A stretch of DNA of 64,000 nucleotides from Bog-473 sp963766995 (GTDB lineage Bacteria > Actinomycetota > Acidimicrobiia > Acidimicrobiales > RAAP-2): NCBI GenBank assembly GCA_963766995.1, contig CAVYCE010000003.1, positions 186,001-250,000 of the forward strand, in the 5' to 3' direction. Positions 20,178 to 30,226 of this stretch are shown piece after piece. Under the pieces are notes generated by a model that ran no database searches, was not told where the DNA came from, and was given only the letters and a program-made list of their open reading frames with translations. A program made the translations under genes and the position numbers. The number at the start of each line of letters is the position of its first letter. The first letter of the stretch is position 1.

Positions 20178-22964
20178 ATGGCGGAGCATCAGGTGCCCCA
20201 GCCTCCGACGGGCACCATCACACTGTTTTTCAGTGACATTGAGGGCTCATCCCAGCTGTGGGAAAACCAGCCCCAGCACATGTCGTCCGCTCTGCAGCGC
20301 CACGAGGAAATCCTGACCGCCACCTTTGCCGAGACCGGCGGTCACATCTTCAAGACGGTGGGCGACGCCTTTTGCGTGGCCTACTCCCGAGCCAGCCAGG
20401 CCCTCGCTGCGGCGGCCGCCATCCAACTCGCCATTGACCAGGAAACCTGGCCGGCCGACATCACGCTCCGCCTCCGCATCGGGCTGCATTCGGGCGAATG
20501 TGAGGAGCGTGGCGGCGACTACTTCGGCCCAGCCGTCAACCGGGTGGCCCGGCTCATGTCTACCGGTCACGGCGGCCAGGTTCTCCTCTCCACTGCCACG
20601 GCCGAACTAGTCCGGGACTCCCTCCCCCTGGCCACCCGCCTCAGAGATCTGGGCGAGCACCGGCTCAAGGATCTCAAGCGTCCCGAGCGTGTCTTTCAGC
20701 TCGACTTGCCTGGCCTCCCCGTCACCTTCCCGGCCCTGCGCACCCTCGACAGCCCCGAAGTGATGACCAACCTGCCAACGCTGCCCCGGCAGATCAATAG
20801 CTTCGTCGGACGCGAAGTCGAGCTGGCCACCGTGAAGGAACAGGTCGAAGCACACCGCTGCGTGACGTTGGTCGGGGCCGGAGGGGCCGGCAAGACCCGC
20901 CTGGCCCTCGAGCTCGCCGCCGACCTCCTCGACGGCACCGGCGACGGCGTCTGGTTCGTGGAGCTGGCCGGACTGGAAGACCCCGACCTCGTCGTGGCCA
21001 CCGTGGCGGCCCAACTTGGCACCAGAGAAGAACCGGGACAGCCTCTTCTGGCCACCATGCTCGAGGCCATTAAGCGCCGCCGCATGCTGATCGTGCTCGA
21101 CAACTGCGAGCACCTGGCCCAGGCCTGCCACGAACTCATCTCCACCCTGCTCGGCACCTCCGAGCACATCCACGTACTGAGCACCAGCCGCGCCCCCATC
21201 GGGATCGACCACGAAGTGGTGTTCCGGGTGCCGTCGCTCACCGTCCCGCCACCCGAGACGAACGACCCAGTCACACTGATGACCTTCGAAGGGATCCAGC
21301 TGTTCGTCGATCGGGCCCAGCGCTTCCGACGTTCCTTCACGCTGGACGGCGCCAACGCCGGCTTGGTGGCAGAGATCTGCCGAGGGCTCGACGGCATCCC
21401 ATTGGCCATTGAGTTGGCGGCCGCCCGCTTGAAGTCGGTGGGCCTGCAAGAAATCCACGATCGACTCGACGAGCGCTTCAAACTCCTGTCGAGCGCCGGG
21501 GAAGACGTGCCGCGCCAGCAGACACTGCGAGCCATGGTCGACTGGTCCTACGACCACCTCGACGACGCCGAGCGACTGGTGCTCTTCCGCATCTCCGAAT
21601 TCATGGGCGGCTTCACCATGGATGCGGCCGAGGACGTCTGTCGCGACGTACCCGACACCGATCGCAACTCGCTCGAACTGATCACGTCGCTCTGCGACAA
21701 GAGCCTGGTGCAGGTGGACTCCCTCGATCACAGCGTGCGATTCCGCCTGCTCGAGACCATCCGGCAGTACGCCAACGAAAAGCTGACCGAAAGCGGCGCC
21801 TCCGAGAAGTTCGCGGCGCAGGATGCGCACGCGCGTTACTTCTTGGAGCTGGCCGAGACGGCGGCCCCTCATTTAGCCGGCGGGGAACAACGGCTCTGGC
21901 TCGAACGGCTGCAACTGGAGCAGCCCAATCTGCGCGTGGCATTCGCCCACCTGCTCTCGGTGGGAGCTCGGCACGAACAGGCGCTACGCCTCGGCATCGC
22001 ACTTCGCTGGTACTGGTATGTCCGAGGTCACTGGCTGGAGGGAAGCGAGTTCCTGCGCCGCTCCCTCGAGCTTCCCGGGGCCCACGCCCGGCGCGACCTC
22101 CGCGCCGCCGCCCTGTGCAGCGCCGGCCTGCTGGACTGGCGTCGATCCGATTACGCCGAAGCCGAGCGCCACATTGAGCAGGCCGCCGAGTTGGCCCGCA
22201 CCCTCAATGACAATGCGCTCCTGGCCGACACGCTCAGCGCTCAGGGTCTGGTCGCCTTCTCCATCGGCAAGCGAGACGATGGCGCTGCCCTCATGGACGA
22301 AGCCGTGGACTGCGCTCGGCAGGTCAATGATCCCGTGCTCCTGGGTCTGGTGCTACAGCGCCGGGCCTTCAACAAACTCGATCCGGCCCAGTCCCGCCAG
22401 GACAGTGCCGAAGCCTTGGCCCACCTCCACCTCGTCGGCGATCGTGTCGGCGTGGGCCTGCTCGAGGCCAGCCTGGGTGATCTCGAACTTCTGGAAGGCA
22501 ATCCCGAAGTGGCCAAGCTCCACCTCCTCAACGCCGTGTCGATTTCTGAGGAGCTACAGGACGAGGCCATCGTGTCGGCCCAGCTCAACCTCGGACACGT
22601 CGGCGTCATGCTGGGAAACGTCGACGACGCCCGGCTCTGGTACGTCACGGCCCTGCGGCGGGCCCGCAAAAGCGGTGAGCGCGCCGTGGTAGCCGACTGC
22701 GTCATGGGCCTGGCTCTCTGCCGGGCCATGGACGGCGACGAGCTCATGTCTGCCACCTTGCACGGCATATCCGATGCCATGCTCGAGCACATCGGCGAGG
22801 TCCGTTACCCGCTGGAAAAGAAGCTCAGCGACGAGAGTCTGGAAAAGTTACGGGCTGCACTAGGCGCCGACTTCGATGCGCCCTATGACCAGGGCCGTCT
22901 CCTGCCACTCGACCAGGCCGACGAGTCCATCCGCTCCGAAGAAAAGGTGGCGCTGGGCCTCTAG
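20178..22964 (+). CDS. class III nucleotide cyclase / NB-ARC ATPase / TPR regulator
   Basis: 928 residues in three parts. Residues about 10-175 are a class III cyclase catalytic domain: metal Asp D20 (LFFSDIEGSS), D63 (TVGDAF), and transition-state N121 and R125 (VNRVAR) are all present, so activity is plausible. Residues about 205-560 are a STAND-type ATPase with Walker A GAGGAGKT (233-240), MLIVLDNCEHLAQ and TSRAPIG. The rest is a helical TPR array. No DNA-binding domain is seen at either end, unlike AfsR-type regulators. Likely a signal-gated cyclase; its target is unknown. Confidence 0.87.
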   Translation: MAEHQVPQPPTGTITLFFSDIEGSSQLWENQPQHMSSALQRHEEILTATFAETGGHIFKTVGDAFCVAYSRASQALAAAAAIQLAIDQETWPADITLRLRIGLHSGECEERGGDYFGPAVNRVARLMSTGHGGQVLLSTATAELVRDSLPLATRLRDLGEHRLKDLKRPERVFQLDLPGLPVTFPALRTLDSPEVMTNLPTLPRQINSFVGREVELATVKEQVEAHRCVTLVGAGGAGKTRLALELAADLLDGTGDGVWFVELAGLEDPDLVVATVAAQLGTREEPGQPLLATMLEAIKRRRMLIVLDNCEHLAQACHELISTLLGTSEHIHVLSTSRAPIGIDHEVVFRVPSLTVPPPETNDPVTLMTFEGIQLFVDRAQRFRRSFTLDGANAGLVAEICRGLDGIPLAIELAAARLKSVGLQEIHDRLDERFKLLSSAGEDVPRQQTLRAMVDWSYDHLDDAERLVLFRISEFMGGFTMDAAEDVCRDVPDTDRNSLELITSLCDKSLVQVDSLDHSVRFRLLETIRQYANEKLTESGASEKFAAQDAHARYFLELAETAAPHLAGGEQRLWLERLQLEQPNLRVAFAHLLSVGARHEQALRLGIALRWYWYVRGHWLEGSEFLRRSLELPGAHARRDLRAAALCSAGLLDWRRSDYAEAERHIEQAAELARTLNDNALLADTLSAQGLVAFSIGKRDDGAALMDEAVDCARQVNDPVLLGLVLQRRAFNKLDPAQSRQDSAEALAHLHLVGDRVGVGLLEASLGDLELLEGNPEVAKLHLLNAVSISEELQDEAIVSAQLNLGHVGVMLGNVDDARLWYVTALRRARKSGERAVVADCVMGLALCRAMDGDELMSATLHGISDAMLEHIGEVRYPLEKKLSDESLEKLRAALGADFDAPYDQGRLLPLDQADESIRSEEKVALGL

Positions 22965-23004
22965 TCGGACCGGTTCTCACACAATCCACAGAACGTTCTG
23001 AGGT

Positions 23005-24231
23005 GTGTCCCAGGCCCATCAGGCATGGTCTGGCCAGATGCTTGTGGCCGACGACACCATCAGCGACCTGCATGTCTCGGCGCAGCATGGGCGCTACCTC
23101 GACATGTTCAACCTGTATCGAGTGCTGGCCTGCGCCGCCGTCCTCGGTCAGCACTCCTTCATCTGGACCAATATGACCGGCAACTTCGTCGGCACCGGCT
23201 TCATCACCATGCTGCACTTGAGCCGGAACTCGTTCTTCTTCCTCACGGCCTTGGTCGTGACCTACGCCCAGATCACCCGGCCTCGACCGCTAATGCAGTT
23301 CTGGAAGCGGCGCTACTGGGAGATCGGCATTCCCTACCTGGCCTGGACCGGCATCTATCTGATCTTCAGCCTCATCACCGTCAGTGCCTCATGGGACGAG
23401 GTCGGCGTCTTTCTACGACACAACTTCTTCCTCGGTTTCTCCCAGATGTACTTCATCATCGTGATCTTCCAGTTCTACCTCCTCTTCCCGCTGGCGCTGA
23501 AGCTGCTGCAGGCCACCACGCATCACGGGCGCGTCCTGGCCGTGAGCCTGGCCTTCGCCACGCTCATCGGGCTCATGCTGCATTACCCGACTTGGTTCTC
23601 ACCGCTTACGCGCTACGACGGCACCATCAATACGGTGGTGCCCTGGGGACGCGACATTCTTGTGTATCAGGAGTACCTGTTGGCCGGCATGCTGGTGGCG
23701 CTGCACCTCAGTCGGGTGATTGACTTCGTGGCCCGGCGCTATCGACAGATCTTCTTCGTCACGGGCGTCATTGGCATCCTGACCATCCTTTGGTACATGG
23801 AGTCGGTGTGGATGGGCGCCTCAGTGGAAACAGCCTCCGACATTTACGAGCCGGCTGCCGCGCTCTGGTGCCTGGCCGCCATCGCCACCGTCTTTGCTGC
23901 GAGCTGGTTGTGGCAGAAGAAGACTGCGGCCTACCCCGATTCGAATGCGCGCCGGATTCCCACCTACCTGGCCTCGCTCACCGGCGGCGTGTTCTTCGCC
24001 CACACGCTGTTCATCAGCATGATCCGTTCCGCGCTCGACATGAGTGGGCTCCGAACCAGCCTGCCCTGGGAAGCCACCGTGGCCATTCTCTTTGTCGGCA
24101 CCGTGACCGCCACCGGCTGCTTCGTCTCTATCGTCGTGCGCACGCCACTCCGCTGGGTGCTGGGTGGCCCCGTTCGACCAGAGCAACGCCAGGCCGTCAA
24201 CGCCGCCGTGGAAGGGACTCCCATCACGTAG
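23005..24231 (+). CDS. membrane acyltransferase (acyltransferase 3 family)
   Basis: About 408 residues with ten or so membrane segments. The start region RYLDMFNLYRVLACAAVLGQHSF carries the conserved Arg and His of acyltransferase-3 proteins, which O-acylate sugars or lipids at the membrane. RNSFFFLTALVVTYAQ and RRYWEIGIPYLAW are further family features. GTG 23005 and ATG 23038 are both possible starts; neither has a strong ribosome site. Its 3' end overlaps the convergent mas gene by eight bases. Confidence 0.78.
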   Translation: MSQAHQAWSGQMLVADDTISDLHVSAQHGRYLDMFNLYRVLACAAVLGQHSFIWTNMTGNFVGTGFITMLHLSRNSFFFLTALVVTYAQITRPRPLMQFWKRRYWEIGIPYLAWTGIYLIFSLITVSASWDEVGVFLRHNFFLGFSQMYFIIVIFQFYLLFPLALKLLQATTHHGRVLAVSLAFATLIGLMLHYPTWFSPLTRYDGTINTVVPWGRDILVYQEYLLAGMLVALHLSRVIDFVARRYRQIFFVTGVIGILTILWYMESVWMGASVETASDIYEPAAALWCLAAIATVFAASWLWQKKTAAYPDSNARRIPTYLASLTGGVFFAHTLFISMIRSALDMSGLRTSLPWEATVAILFVGTVTATGCFVSIVVRTPLRWVLGGPVRPEQRQAVNAAVEGTPIT

Positions 24232-24784
24232 GCAACGTCAGATGGGCCAGGAGCCATTTCCCGCCGGAGCGCTTCAGCGTCACCCTGACCCGACTGTCGT
24301 CCGTAGACGTGCTCTTTTGGGCCGTGTTGTCCACCGACTGATCAATGAAGACGAGCACCACGGCCTGCGACGACGAGAGAGTGGAGACGCCAGCGTCGAT
24401 GGCGACCGCCTTGGCCGACGCTTTGTACTGCGTCAGCACCTTGGACAAGGCCGCACTTGATTTCTCGAAGCTGCGCTTGAACTGCGGCGTCGACTCGGCT
24501 TCCACTCGACCGAAGTCAGCCGAGAGCGACTGGTAGTCGTAGGTGGCGACGTCGACTGCATCGGACGTGGCCACGGTCAAGGCTGAGGCTCGCAACGTAT
24601 TCAGCGAGTCTTGGTGGCTCACCTGACCCCTGGTCACTATGAGAGCGGCCAGCAAGAGCACAATGAGCGCCAGTCCAACCCATTCGACCAATCGAACGCG
24701 ACGCAGGACCTGGACAGTCGGCAGGTGGCCGGTCGCCGGCACCTCAGGAGAATTGATTTCGGTGGGTGGCTCAACCTCGTCCAC
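24224..24784 (-). CDS. Mce-associated membrane protein
   Basis: 186 residues: a short cytoplasmic N-terminus, one membrane segment (VEWVGLALIVLLLAALIV), then a helical region and a strand-rich end (VTLKRSGGKWLLAHL). This is the layout of the Mas proteins that close mycobacterial mce operons and are thought to stabilise the Mce complex. It follows mceF by 21 bases on the same strand. Confidence 0.78.
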   Translation of the reverse strand: MDEVEPPTEINSPEVPATGHLPTVQVLRRVRLVEWVGLALIVLLLAALIVTRGQVSHQDSLNTLRASALTVATSDAVDVATYDYQSLSADFGRVEAESTPQFKRSFEKSSAALSKVLTQYKASAKAVAIDAGVSTLSSSQAVVLVFIDQSVDNTAQKSTSTDDSRVRVTLKRSGGKWLLAHLTLPT

Positions 24785-24805
24785 AAAGGTCCTTCCAGAT
24801 GGGGA

Positions 24806-25897
24806 TCAGCCCCCGGACGATACCGGGGCGTTGCCAGACCCTCTTTGCAGCAGGTCAGGAGCAGTGGTCGTGCACTGACGGGAAAGGTTCGGTCCGCCCG
24901 TTGCCTGTGTGGGCTCGCTCTGATTCGACCCTGAGACATAGGGGCAGACGGTGTTCTTGTCGTTATAGCGAAGCCTGACTTGGACGGATCCCCCGCTGGC
25001 GGTGGAAGCGATCCTGTTCACGAAGGTGGGGAGTTGCTCGAGCAGCGAGACAATGCCTGGCTGCTGGGTGAGGGCGACGTCGGAGAGGTCATCGAAGCTC
25101 TTGATGAGATTCGTGAGAGCGGTCCCATCGGACTGAATCAGTTGTTCAAGGGCATGCTCGGTCGGAGCCCCTTCGCTGAGAATGGCATTCACCTGCGCGT
25201 TGGACGCCGCGAGCTGCACTGCGATGATGTCCAACGCTCGGGAGAACGAAATGATGTTCCCGCTCTCGGCGCCAGCCGTGAAGAGGACGGGCCCGGCATC
25301 GGCGATGGCGCTATCGGTGGCGGCCCGGGCCGATTGGAGAGCCCCGATCAGATGTTCGGCTGCCACTGTCAGTGCTCGCAGATCTGATCCCGTGTTGGCA
25401 AACCCCGCTCCCAACTGGTCGGCAATGGTCTTGACCTCAGACGACTTGATGGAACCGATCAGCTGTCCGGCGTCATTGAGGAGTTGGAAGACCGAGACGG
25501 GGACCACGACATGATCACGGGCAATAATGCTGCCGTTGTGCAGATCAGGCCCACTGCTTGAGGTTGGCACCAAGTCGAGGTACTGCTCCCCCGCCACCGA
25601 GAGCTCGTGGACATGGGCCAGTGCGTTGGCCGGAATGACTGTACCGGGGTTGATGGCCAGCGAGGCCACGGCACCGGTGTGGTCGAGCGAGAGTGTGTCA
25701 ACCCTCCCGACGTCGACACCTCGGTAGGTGACGAAAGCGTCGCTGTAGAGGCCTCCACCTCGTGGCAGGTCGATAGTGACGTTGAAGGCCTGCGTGCCCA
25801 CACGGAAACCCAAGACGTCGAAGGCGATGTAGGAGGCGCCAATGACGAACACGAGCACCAAGGCGACGATCCGGATCCGAATGTTCACGTTGATCAC
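24806..25897 (-). CDS. mceF: Mce family protein, MceF position
   Basis: 363 residues. N-terminal membrane anchor (IVALVLVFVIGASYIAFDVLG), then one MlaD/Mce domain (FNVTIDLPRGGGLYSDAFVTYRGVDVGRVDTL), a long helical stretch and a Cys-containing tail. Sixth and last Mce subunit of the operon. GTG start overlaps the mceE stop (GTGA, 25894-25897). Mce proteins form a periplasmic tunnel for lipids. Confidence 0.9.
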   Translation of the reverse strand: MINVNIRIRIVALVLVFVIGASYIAFDVLGFRVGTQAFNVTIDLPRGGGLYSDAFVTYRGVDVGRVDTLSLDHTGAVASLAINPGTVIPANALAHVHELSVAGEQYLDLVPTSSSGPDLHNGSIIARDHVVVPVSVFQLLNDAGQLIGSIKSSEVKTIADQLGAGFANTGSDLRALTVAAEHLIGALQSARAATDSAIADAGPVLFTAGAESGNIISFSRALDIIAVQLAASNAQVNAILSEGAPTEHALEQLIQSDGTALTNLIKSFDDLSDVALTQQPGIVSLLEQLPTFVNRIASTASGGSVQVRLRYNDKNTVCPYVSGSNQSEPTQATGGPNLSRQCTTTAPDLLQRGSGNAPVSSGG

Positions 25898-26998
25898 GGC
25901 AGGCCCGCCCCGAGGAGACCGTCGACACCCTGTTGGTCCGCGTGGCGCGAAGGAGAGCTGGTCGGGGTCTCCGCTCCCACACTGTTCTTGGACGTATTGC
26001 CCGGCAGGTACGGAGTGTTCTCGAACACGACGGTGCCATTGAGGGACAATTGGAGAAAGTCACCAGGAGCAACCCGCTTGGTCATCTGTTCGAACTTGGT
26101 CAGGTCGCTGAGCGTCGGACCGAGCTCAGACTCCACCCCCACCATTTGGTTCACCACGCCATAGAGCTGATCGATGGTGGCCACGATGTTGGAACTGCTG
26201 ACGTTGACTACCGAATTGGCGGTGGTGGCGAGCTGATTGGTTGCGCTCAACAGATTCGAGAAGTCGGTGTTCTCGGAGGAAAGCACGGCCACGGCCGGAC
26301 CGATGGTGTCAATGCCAGAGGCGATGGCACTATCACCCTTGGCCAATTGGGAGGAGAGGGCGGCCAAACTGGCCAGCGCATTGTCGACCGCACCTTTGTT
26401 GTTGTTGAGAGCGGTGACGGTATAGGCGATGTCGTTGATGACCTGACGGATCTGTTGTTGATGACCACCGAGCGCCTGGTTGAGGTTGGTCACGATGGTC
26501 TCGAGTTGTGAAAGGCCGCCGCCGTTGAGGAGGGCTCCCAACGCAGCCAGCGTGTCGGCGATGGAGGGGGCACTCGAGGTGTCGGCCTCAGTCAGGATGC
26601 CTCCCGAACGTAGGTAAGGGCCATGCGCATCGCCCGCAGGAGCAGTGAGTTGGATGAACTCGTCACCCAGTGGGTCAACGAAGAGAATCTGAGCCGTGGT
26701 GCCCACCGGGATCTTGATCCCCTTCCGGATAGTGAGCGTGAGGTCCGCCTTGAAGTCCTTGGTGGCAATGCTGGAGACCTGACCCACCTGGTCGGCTCCG
26801 ATGAGGACCCGAGCCTGGTCCGGTAAATTCGAGCACGTTGGAGAACACGGCCTTGAGCTGGTACCCACCCGAGATGCCACCCGGCTTGGGCAGCGCCTGC
26901 AACGACAGCCCACAACTGGTCACCAGGACAGCAGTCGTGGCCAGGGCAGCCGCCACCAATACCTTTCGCTGCAGCGCAGGGCGTCGGTGGAAGTTCAC
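25894..26998 (-). pseudogene. mceE: Mce family lipoprotein, MceE position, one-base frameshift
   Basis: From GTG 26998 the frame gives a lipoprotein signal (VLVTSCG, C29) and the first Mce strand (GYQLKAVFSNVL), then runs out of homology. Deleting G at 26830 (CTC-G-AAT) joins L56 to NLPDQARVLIGADQVGQV and the rest of a normal MceE down to 25894. Restored length is 367 residues. Both ends keep the 4-base overlaps with mceD and mceF, so the gene is otherwise intact. A lost MceE would be expected to cripple the transporter; a sequence error or frameshifting is equally possible. Confidence 0.87.
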
Positions 26999-28149
26999 GA
27001 GCTCGGCACGAGGGCGCTCATGGACAGATTGGGGCCCTGATTGGCATTGGGTGGCGCCGCAATCTGGGCCAGGGCAGCACTGGCGATGCAGGCCACGTTG
27101 AGTTCGTCGCTCTTTGTTTGTTGGACCGCCACGCTGAGCAGTCTGGATTCCTCGTCGCCACAGATGGCACTGACGAACGAAGGCGTATCGGTTGAGGGAT
27201 CGAACCGTATGTTGAGCTCGTACCCATTACCGGTTGGGGACGGCACCAAGGCTTGGTTGATGTTCTGGAGCACCAGACCCCCCAGATTGAAGGCACTGCT
27301 GAGTGCCTGCTGCTGGCTCAACACCGTCTGCGAGAACGTCTCGAGGTTGGTGAGCACTGCCCCAATGGCCGACTGGTTGTGGTCGATGAACGAAGAGACC
27401 TGACCCAGAATCTGTTGCAGATTGGTCAGCGAGTTGCCGATGTCAGTGCTGTCAGCGGCCACTTCGCTGCTGACCGAGGCCAGGTCATTGGCGAACGACG
27501 AGAAGGCGGCATCATTTTGGGCGGCCTCATGAGTAAAGGTCCCGACATTGTCCAGAATGCTGGTGAGGGAGGGCCCGTCATTGGAGAGATCACCCAGGGC
27601 CCGACCCAGCGCCGTGACGGTGGTGTGAAGACTGGGACCGTTGTGCCCAACCGTTGACGCCACGTCATGGATGAACTGGCCCAGGGCACCCTGCTTGTTG
27701 ACGCCAGTTGGTCCGAGCGCCTGGATGAGTTGGTCCAGCACGGAGATGGTCTGGTCGACCGACTGTGGGAGCGCGGTATGCGCCATTGGGATAGTCCCGT
27801 TGTCGGGCAGGACGGCACCGTGGGTGTACACCGGATCGAGCTGAATATATCGGTCGTTGACAATGTCAGGGGCCATGAGCGCAGCAATGGCGTGGGCTGG
27901 CACCTTGATGTCGGCATCGACCTTCATCACCACCGAGACATAGGCGGGATGGGGCGTCACCGCGGTGACCGAACCAACGGGAATGCCCAATACGTCAACG
28001 TGATTGCCCACGTAGACGCCGGGTGCTTCAGTGAAATCGGCCGTCACCGTGTGCATCGGCGTCGACGTGACGGCGCGGATACCAAGGACCAACACGCCCG
28101 CCACCGCCATCAAGGAGACGGCCCCAACCAACATTCGACGGGCGGTCAC
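26995..28149 (-). CDS. mceD: Mce family protein, MceD position
   Basis: 384 residues from GTG 28149, which overlaps the mceC stop (GTGA); a longer frame to 28194 would overlap mceC coding. N-terminal membrane segment (MLVGAVSLMAVAGVLVLGI), Mce domain with TADFTEAPGVYVGNHVDVLGIPVG, then a long coiled helical region with heptad-like S/N/L spacing and a short tail. Confidence 0.9.
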   Translation of the reverse strand: MTARRMLVGAVSLMAVAGVLVLGIRAVTSTPMHTVTADFTEAPGVYVGNHVDVLGIPVGSVTAVTPHPAYVSVVMKVDADIKVPAHAIAALMAPDIVNDRYIQLDPVYTHGAVLPDNGTIPMAHTALPQSVDQTISVLDQLIQALGPTGVNKQGALGQFIHDVASTVGHNGPSLHTTVTALGRALGDLSNDGPSLTSILDNVGTFTHEAAQNDAAFSSFANDLASVSSEVAADSTDIGNSLTNLQQILGQVSSFIDHNQSAIGAVLTNLETFSQTVLSQQQALSSAFNLGGLVLQNINQALVPSPTGNGYELNIRFDPSTDTPSFVSAICGDEESRLLSVAVQQTKSDELNVACIASAALAQIAAPPNANQGPNLSMSALVPSS

Positions 28150-29162
28150 GCGTCGCACCCATTCACCGGTTTGATGGCGCCCGACTTGGCGCACTGGGCG
28201 ATGATGTTGTCGGGGATGAGACCCGCCGGCAAAACAAAATCACCGAACTCTCCCGAACCGGTCACGTTGGCCAAGTACTTGTTGGCGGCGGCCAACAGCG
28301 GGACGGCCTGAGCCAGATCCCCGGCATCTTTGGCCAGTACTGCGCTGACCGAGTTGAGGTCGTTGAGGAGCGGTGTCATCTGAGATTGATGGGCGGCCAA
28401 CAGGGACTCCAGCTGGGTAGTCAGCGATGCCGTCGACTGGAGCAGTTGTTGGACGGCTTGCTGTCGTTGGGTCAGCACCTTGAGGACCAGGTCACTCTGG
28501 CCGATGAGGGTGAAGATCTGATTTCCATGATCAGCCAATGTTTTCGACAGCGTGGCCACGTTGGTGAGCAGCCCGGCCAACTCGCTGGAGCGGCTGCCAA
28601 TCACGTTGGAGAGCTGGGCCAAACCATTGAGCATGCTGGCGGTCTCACCGGCGGGGACCGACTGGAGCGTCTGATCGGTGGTGGCCAGGGCCAGCTGCAG
28701 CTGCTTGATGTTGATCTGCCCGAGCGAGTCGGCCCCCTTCCGAATGGTGGAAATGATGGTCTGGGTCTCTGCCGTTCGTTGCTCAGGAATGACCGAACCC
28801 GGGGGCATGGCGCCGGTCCCCGCCGGCGCGATGTCGAGGTACTCCTGGCCCAACGGGGTCAGCACCTTGGCCGCTGCGCTGGTGCGGGCCCCGAGACGCA
28901 CACCGTTGGTGACCGTGAAAGTGACCAGCACGTGAGAGCCCGAAAGCGAAAGGCTCGTCACATTGCCTACGTCCACCCCGGCAATGGCCACCGGATCGCC
29001 CTGAGCCAAACCAGCCGAGTCGGCTAAGGCGGCGCCGTAGGCCGCGTGGTCGTTGATCAGGGGGAGCTTGGAGAAATTGATGGCCCCCAGCGAAAGAACG
29101 GCGAGCAGCGTGGTGCCAACAACCGCAATCACAATGGCATTCCGTTCGCTGAACCGCTTCAT
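28146..29162 (-). CDS. mceC: Mce family protein, MceC position
   Basis: 338 residues from ATG 29162, overlapping the mceB stop (ATGA). Membrane anchor (NAIVIAVVGTTLLAVLSLGAI), Mce domain (YGAALADSAGLAQGDPVAIAGVDVGNV), then amphipathic helices. Two Cys near the end (IAQCAK and NGCDA) may form a disulfide. Confidence 0.9.
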   Translation of the reverse strand: MKRFSERNAIVIAVVGTTLLAVLSLGAINFSKLPLINDHAAYGAALADSAGLAQGDPVAIAGVDVGNVTSLSLSGSHVLVTFTVTNGVRLGARTSAAAKVLTPLGQEYLDIAPAGTGAMPPGSVIPEQRTAETQTIISTIRKGADSLGQINIKQLQLALATTDQTLQSVPAGETASMLNGLAQLSNVIGSRSSELAGLLTNVATLSKTLADHGNQIFTLIGQSDLVLKVLTQRQQAVQQLLQSTASLTTQLESLLAAHQSQMTPLLNDLNSVSAVLAKDAGDLAQAVPLLAAANKYLANVTGSGEFGDFVLPAGLIPDNIIAQCAKSGAIKPVNGCDA

Positions 29163-30226
29163 TGGCAATTCGCCGTGTGGACGCGCTGATCGCCCACCGG
29201 ACCAGAAGGAACGTTGATGGGCACGCTCGGTTGACCGGTCAGCTCGTTGAGGTTGATCGCACCCTGCGCCTTGATGGTGAGGTCGCAGATGTACACGTTG
29301 AGGAAGCTGCCGCTATCGGCCACCTTGTCGAGGGTGGCAATGAATGCAGGCAGGTTGACCAGCACGCCGTCGAAGCCGCTCTCGTCCTGGGCCGCCGTCC
29401 GACTGGCGCTGACCACGGCATCGATGGCTTCGTTCAGCGTGGGCTGACTCTGATTGAGGAGATTGGACACGGCCTGCGTCAGGCCGCTGAGTGAATCGAC
29501 GGTATTGCCGATCTCCGTCTTCTCACTGGCCAGACCACCGACCAGGCCGTCGAACTGATTGATCATGGTGACCAGCTGTTGATCGTGACTGTCGAGGGTG
29601 CCCGCCACCGACGAGAGGTTGTCGATGACCTGGCCGATCAACTCCTGGCGCTGAGCCAGGTTCTCGGTGAGCGAGGCGGTCTGGGTGACCAGGCTGGCTA
29701 CCGTGCCGGATTCGCCTTGAAAGATCTGGATGATCGATGCGGTGAGGTCGTTGACCTGTTGGGGCGTGAGGGCGGCGAAGAGCGGCTGGAACCCGTTGAA
29801 GATGGAAGTGAGATCGAGCGCGGGGGCGGTACGAGCAGACGGGATTTCGGCACCGCCGCGGAGCGGTCGACCGGCGGTGTGGCCGGGTTCCAGCGAGAGC
29901 AGTTGCTGTCCCAGCAAGTTGGCGTAGTCGATGTCGATCCGCGTGGTCGTGGTCATCGGCTGGTCGGCGTCAGCGGTGAATTGGACCAGCGCATGATTGC
30001 CCTGGAGTTGGACCGCCGTGACGGCGCCCACCTGGACCCCGGCAATGTCGACAAAGTCACCGGGCTGCAATCCCGACGCATTGGTGAAGAGGGCCGAGTA
30101 GGCGTTGGTGGGTTGGCTGCTGATATTCAGCAAGCTGGCCGTCACGATGACCAGGGCCAGGACGGCCACCAGGACAAAGATGCCCAACTTCGACAGCGTG
30201 CGCCACGGGACCGGTTGGCGGCTCAC
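29159..30226 (-). CDS. mceB: Mce family protein, MceB position
   Basis: 355 residues from GTG 30226, overlapping the mceA stop (GTGA). The in-frame upstream extension lies inside mceA and is rejected. Membrane anchor (LGIFVLVAVLALVIVTASLL), Mce domain (SALFTNASGLQPGDFVDIAGVQVGAV), long helical part, Cys pair towards the end. Confidence 0.91.
   Translation of the reverse strand: MSRQPVPWRTLSKLGIFVLVAVLALVIVTASLLNISSQPTNAYSALFTNASGLQPGDFVDIAGVQVGAVTAVQLQGNHALVQFTADADQPMTTTTRIDIDYANLLGQQLLSLEPGHTAGRPLRGGAEIPSARTAPALDLTSIFNGFQPLFAALTPQQVNDLTASIIQIFQGESGTVASLVTQTASLTENLAQRQELIGQVIDNLSSVAGTLDSHDQQLVTMINQFDGLVGGLASEKTEIGNTVDSLSGLTQAVSNLLNQSQPTLNEAIDAVVSASRTAAQDESGFDGVLVNLPAFIATLDKVADSGSFLNVYICDLTIKAQGAINLNELTGQPSVPINVPSGPVGDQRVHTANCQ

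Noticed and set aside
20607..21872. Minus-strand open frame of 421 codons inside the cyclase/ATPase gene
   Set aside because: Mirror frame of a GC-rich coding sequence; no domain, while the plus strand has complete Walker and cyclase motifs.
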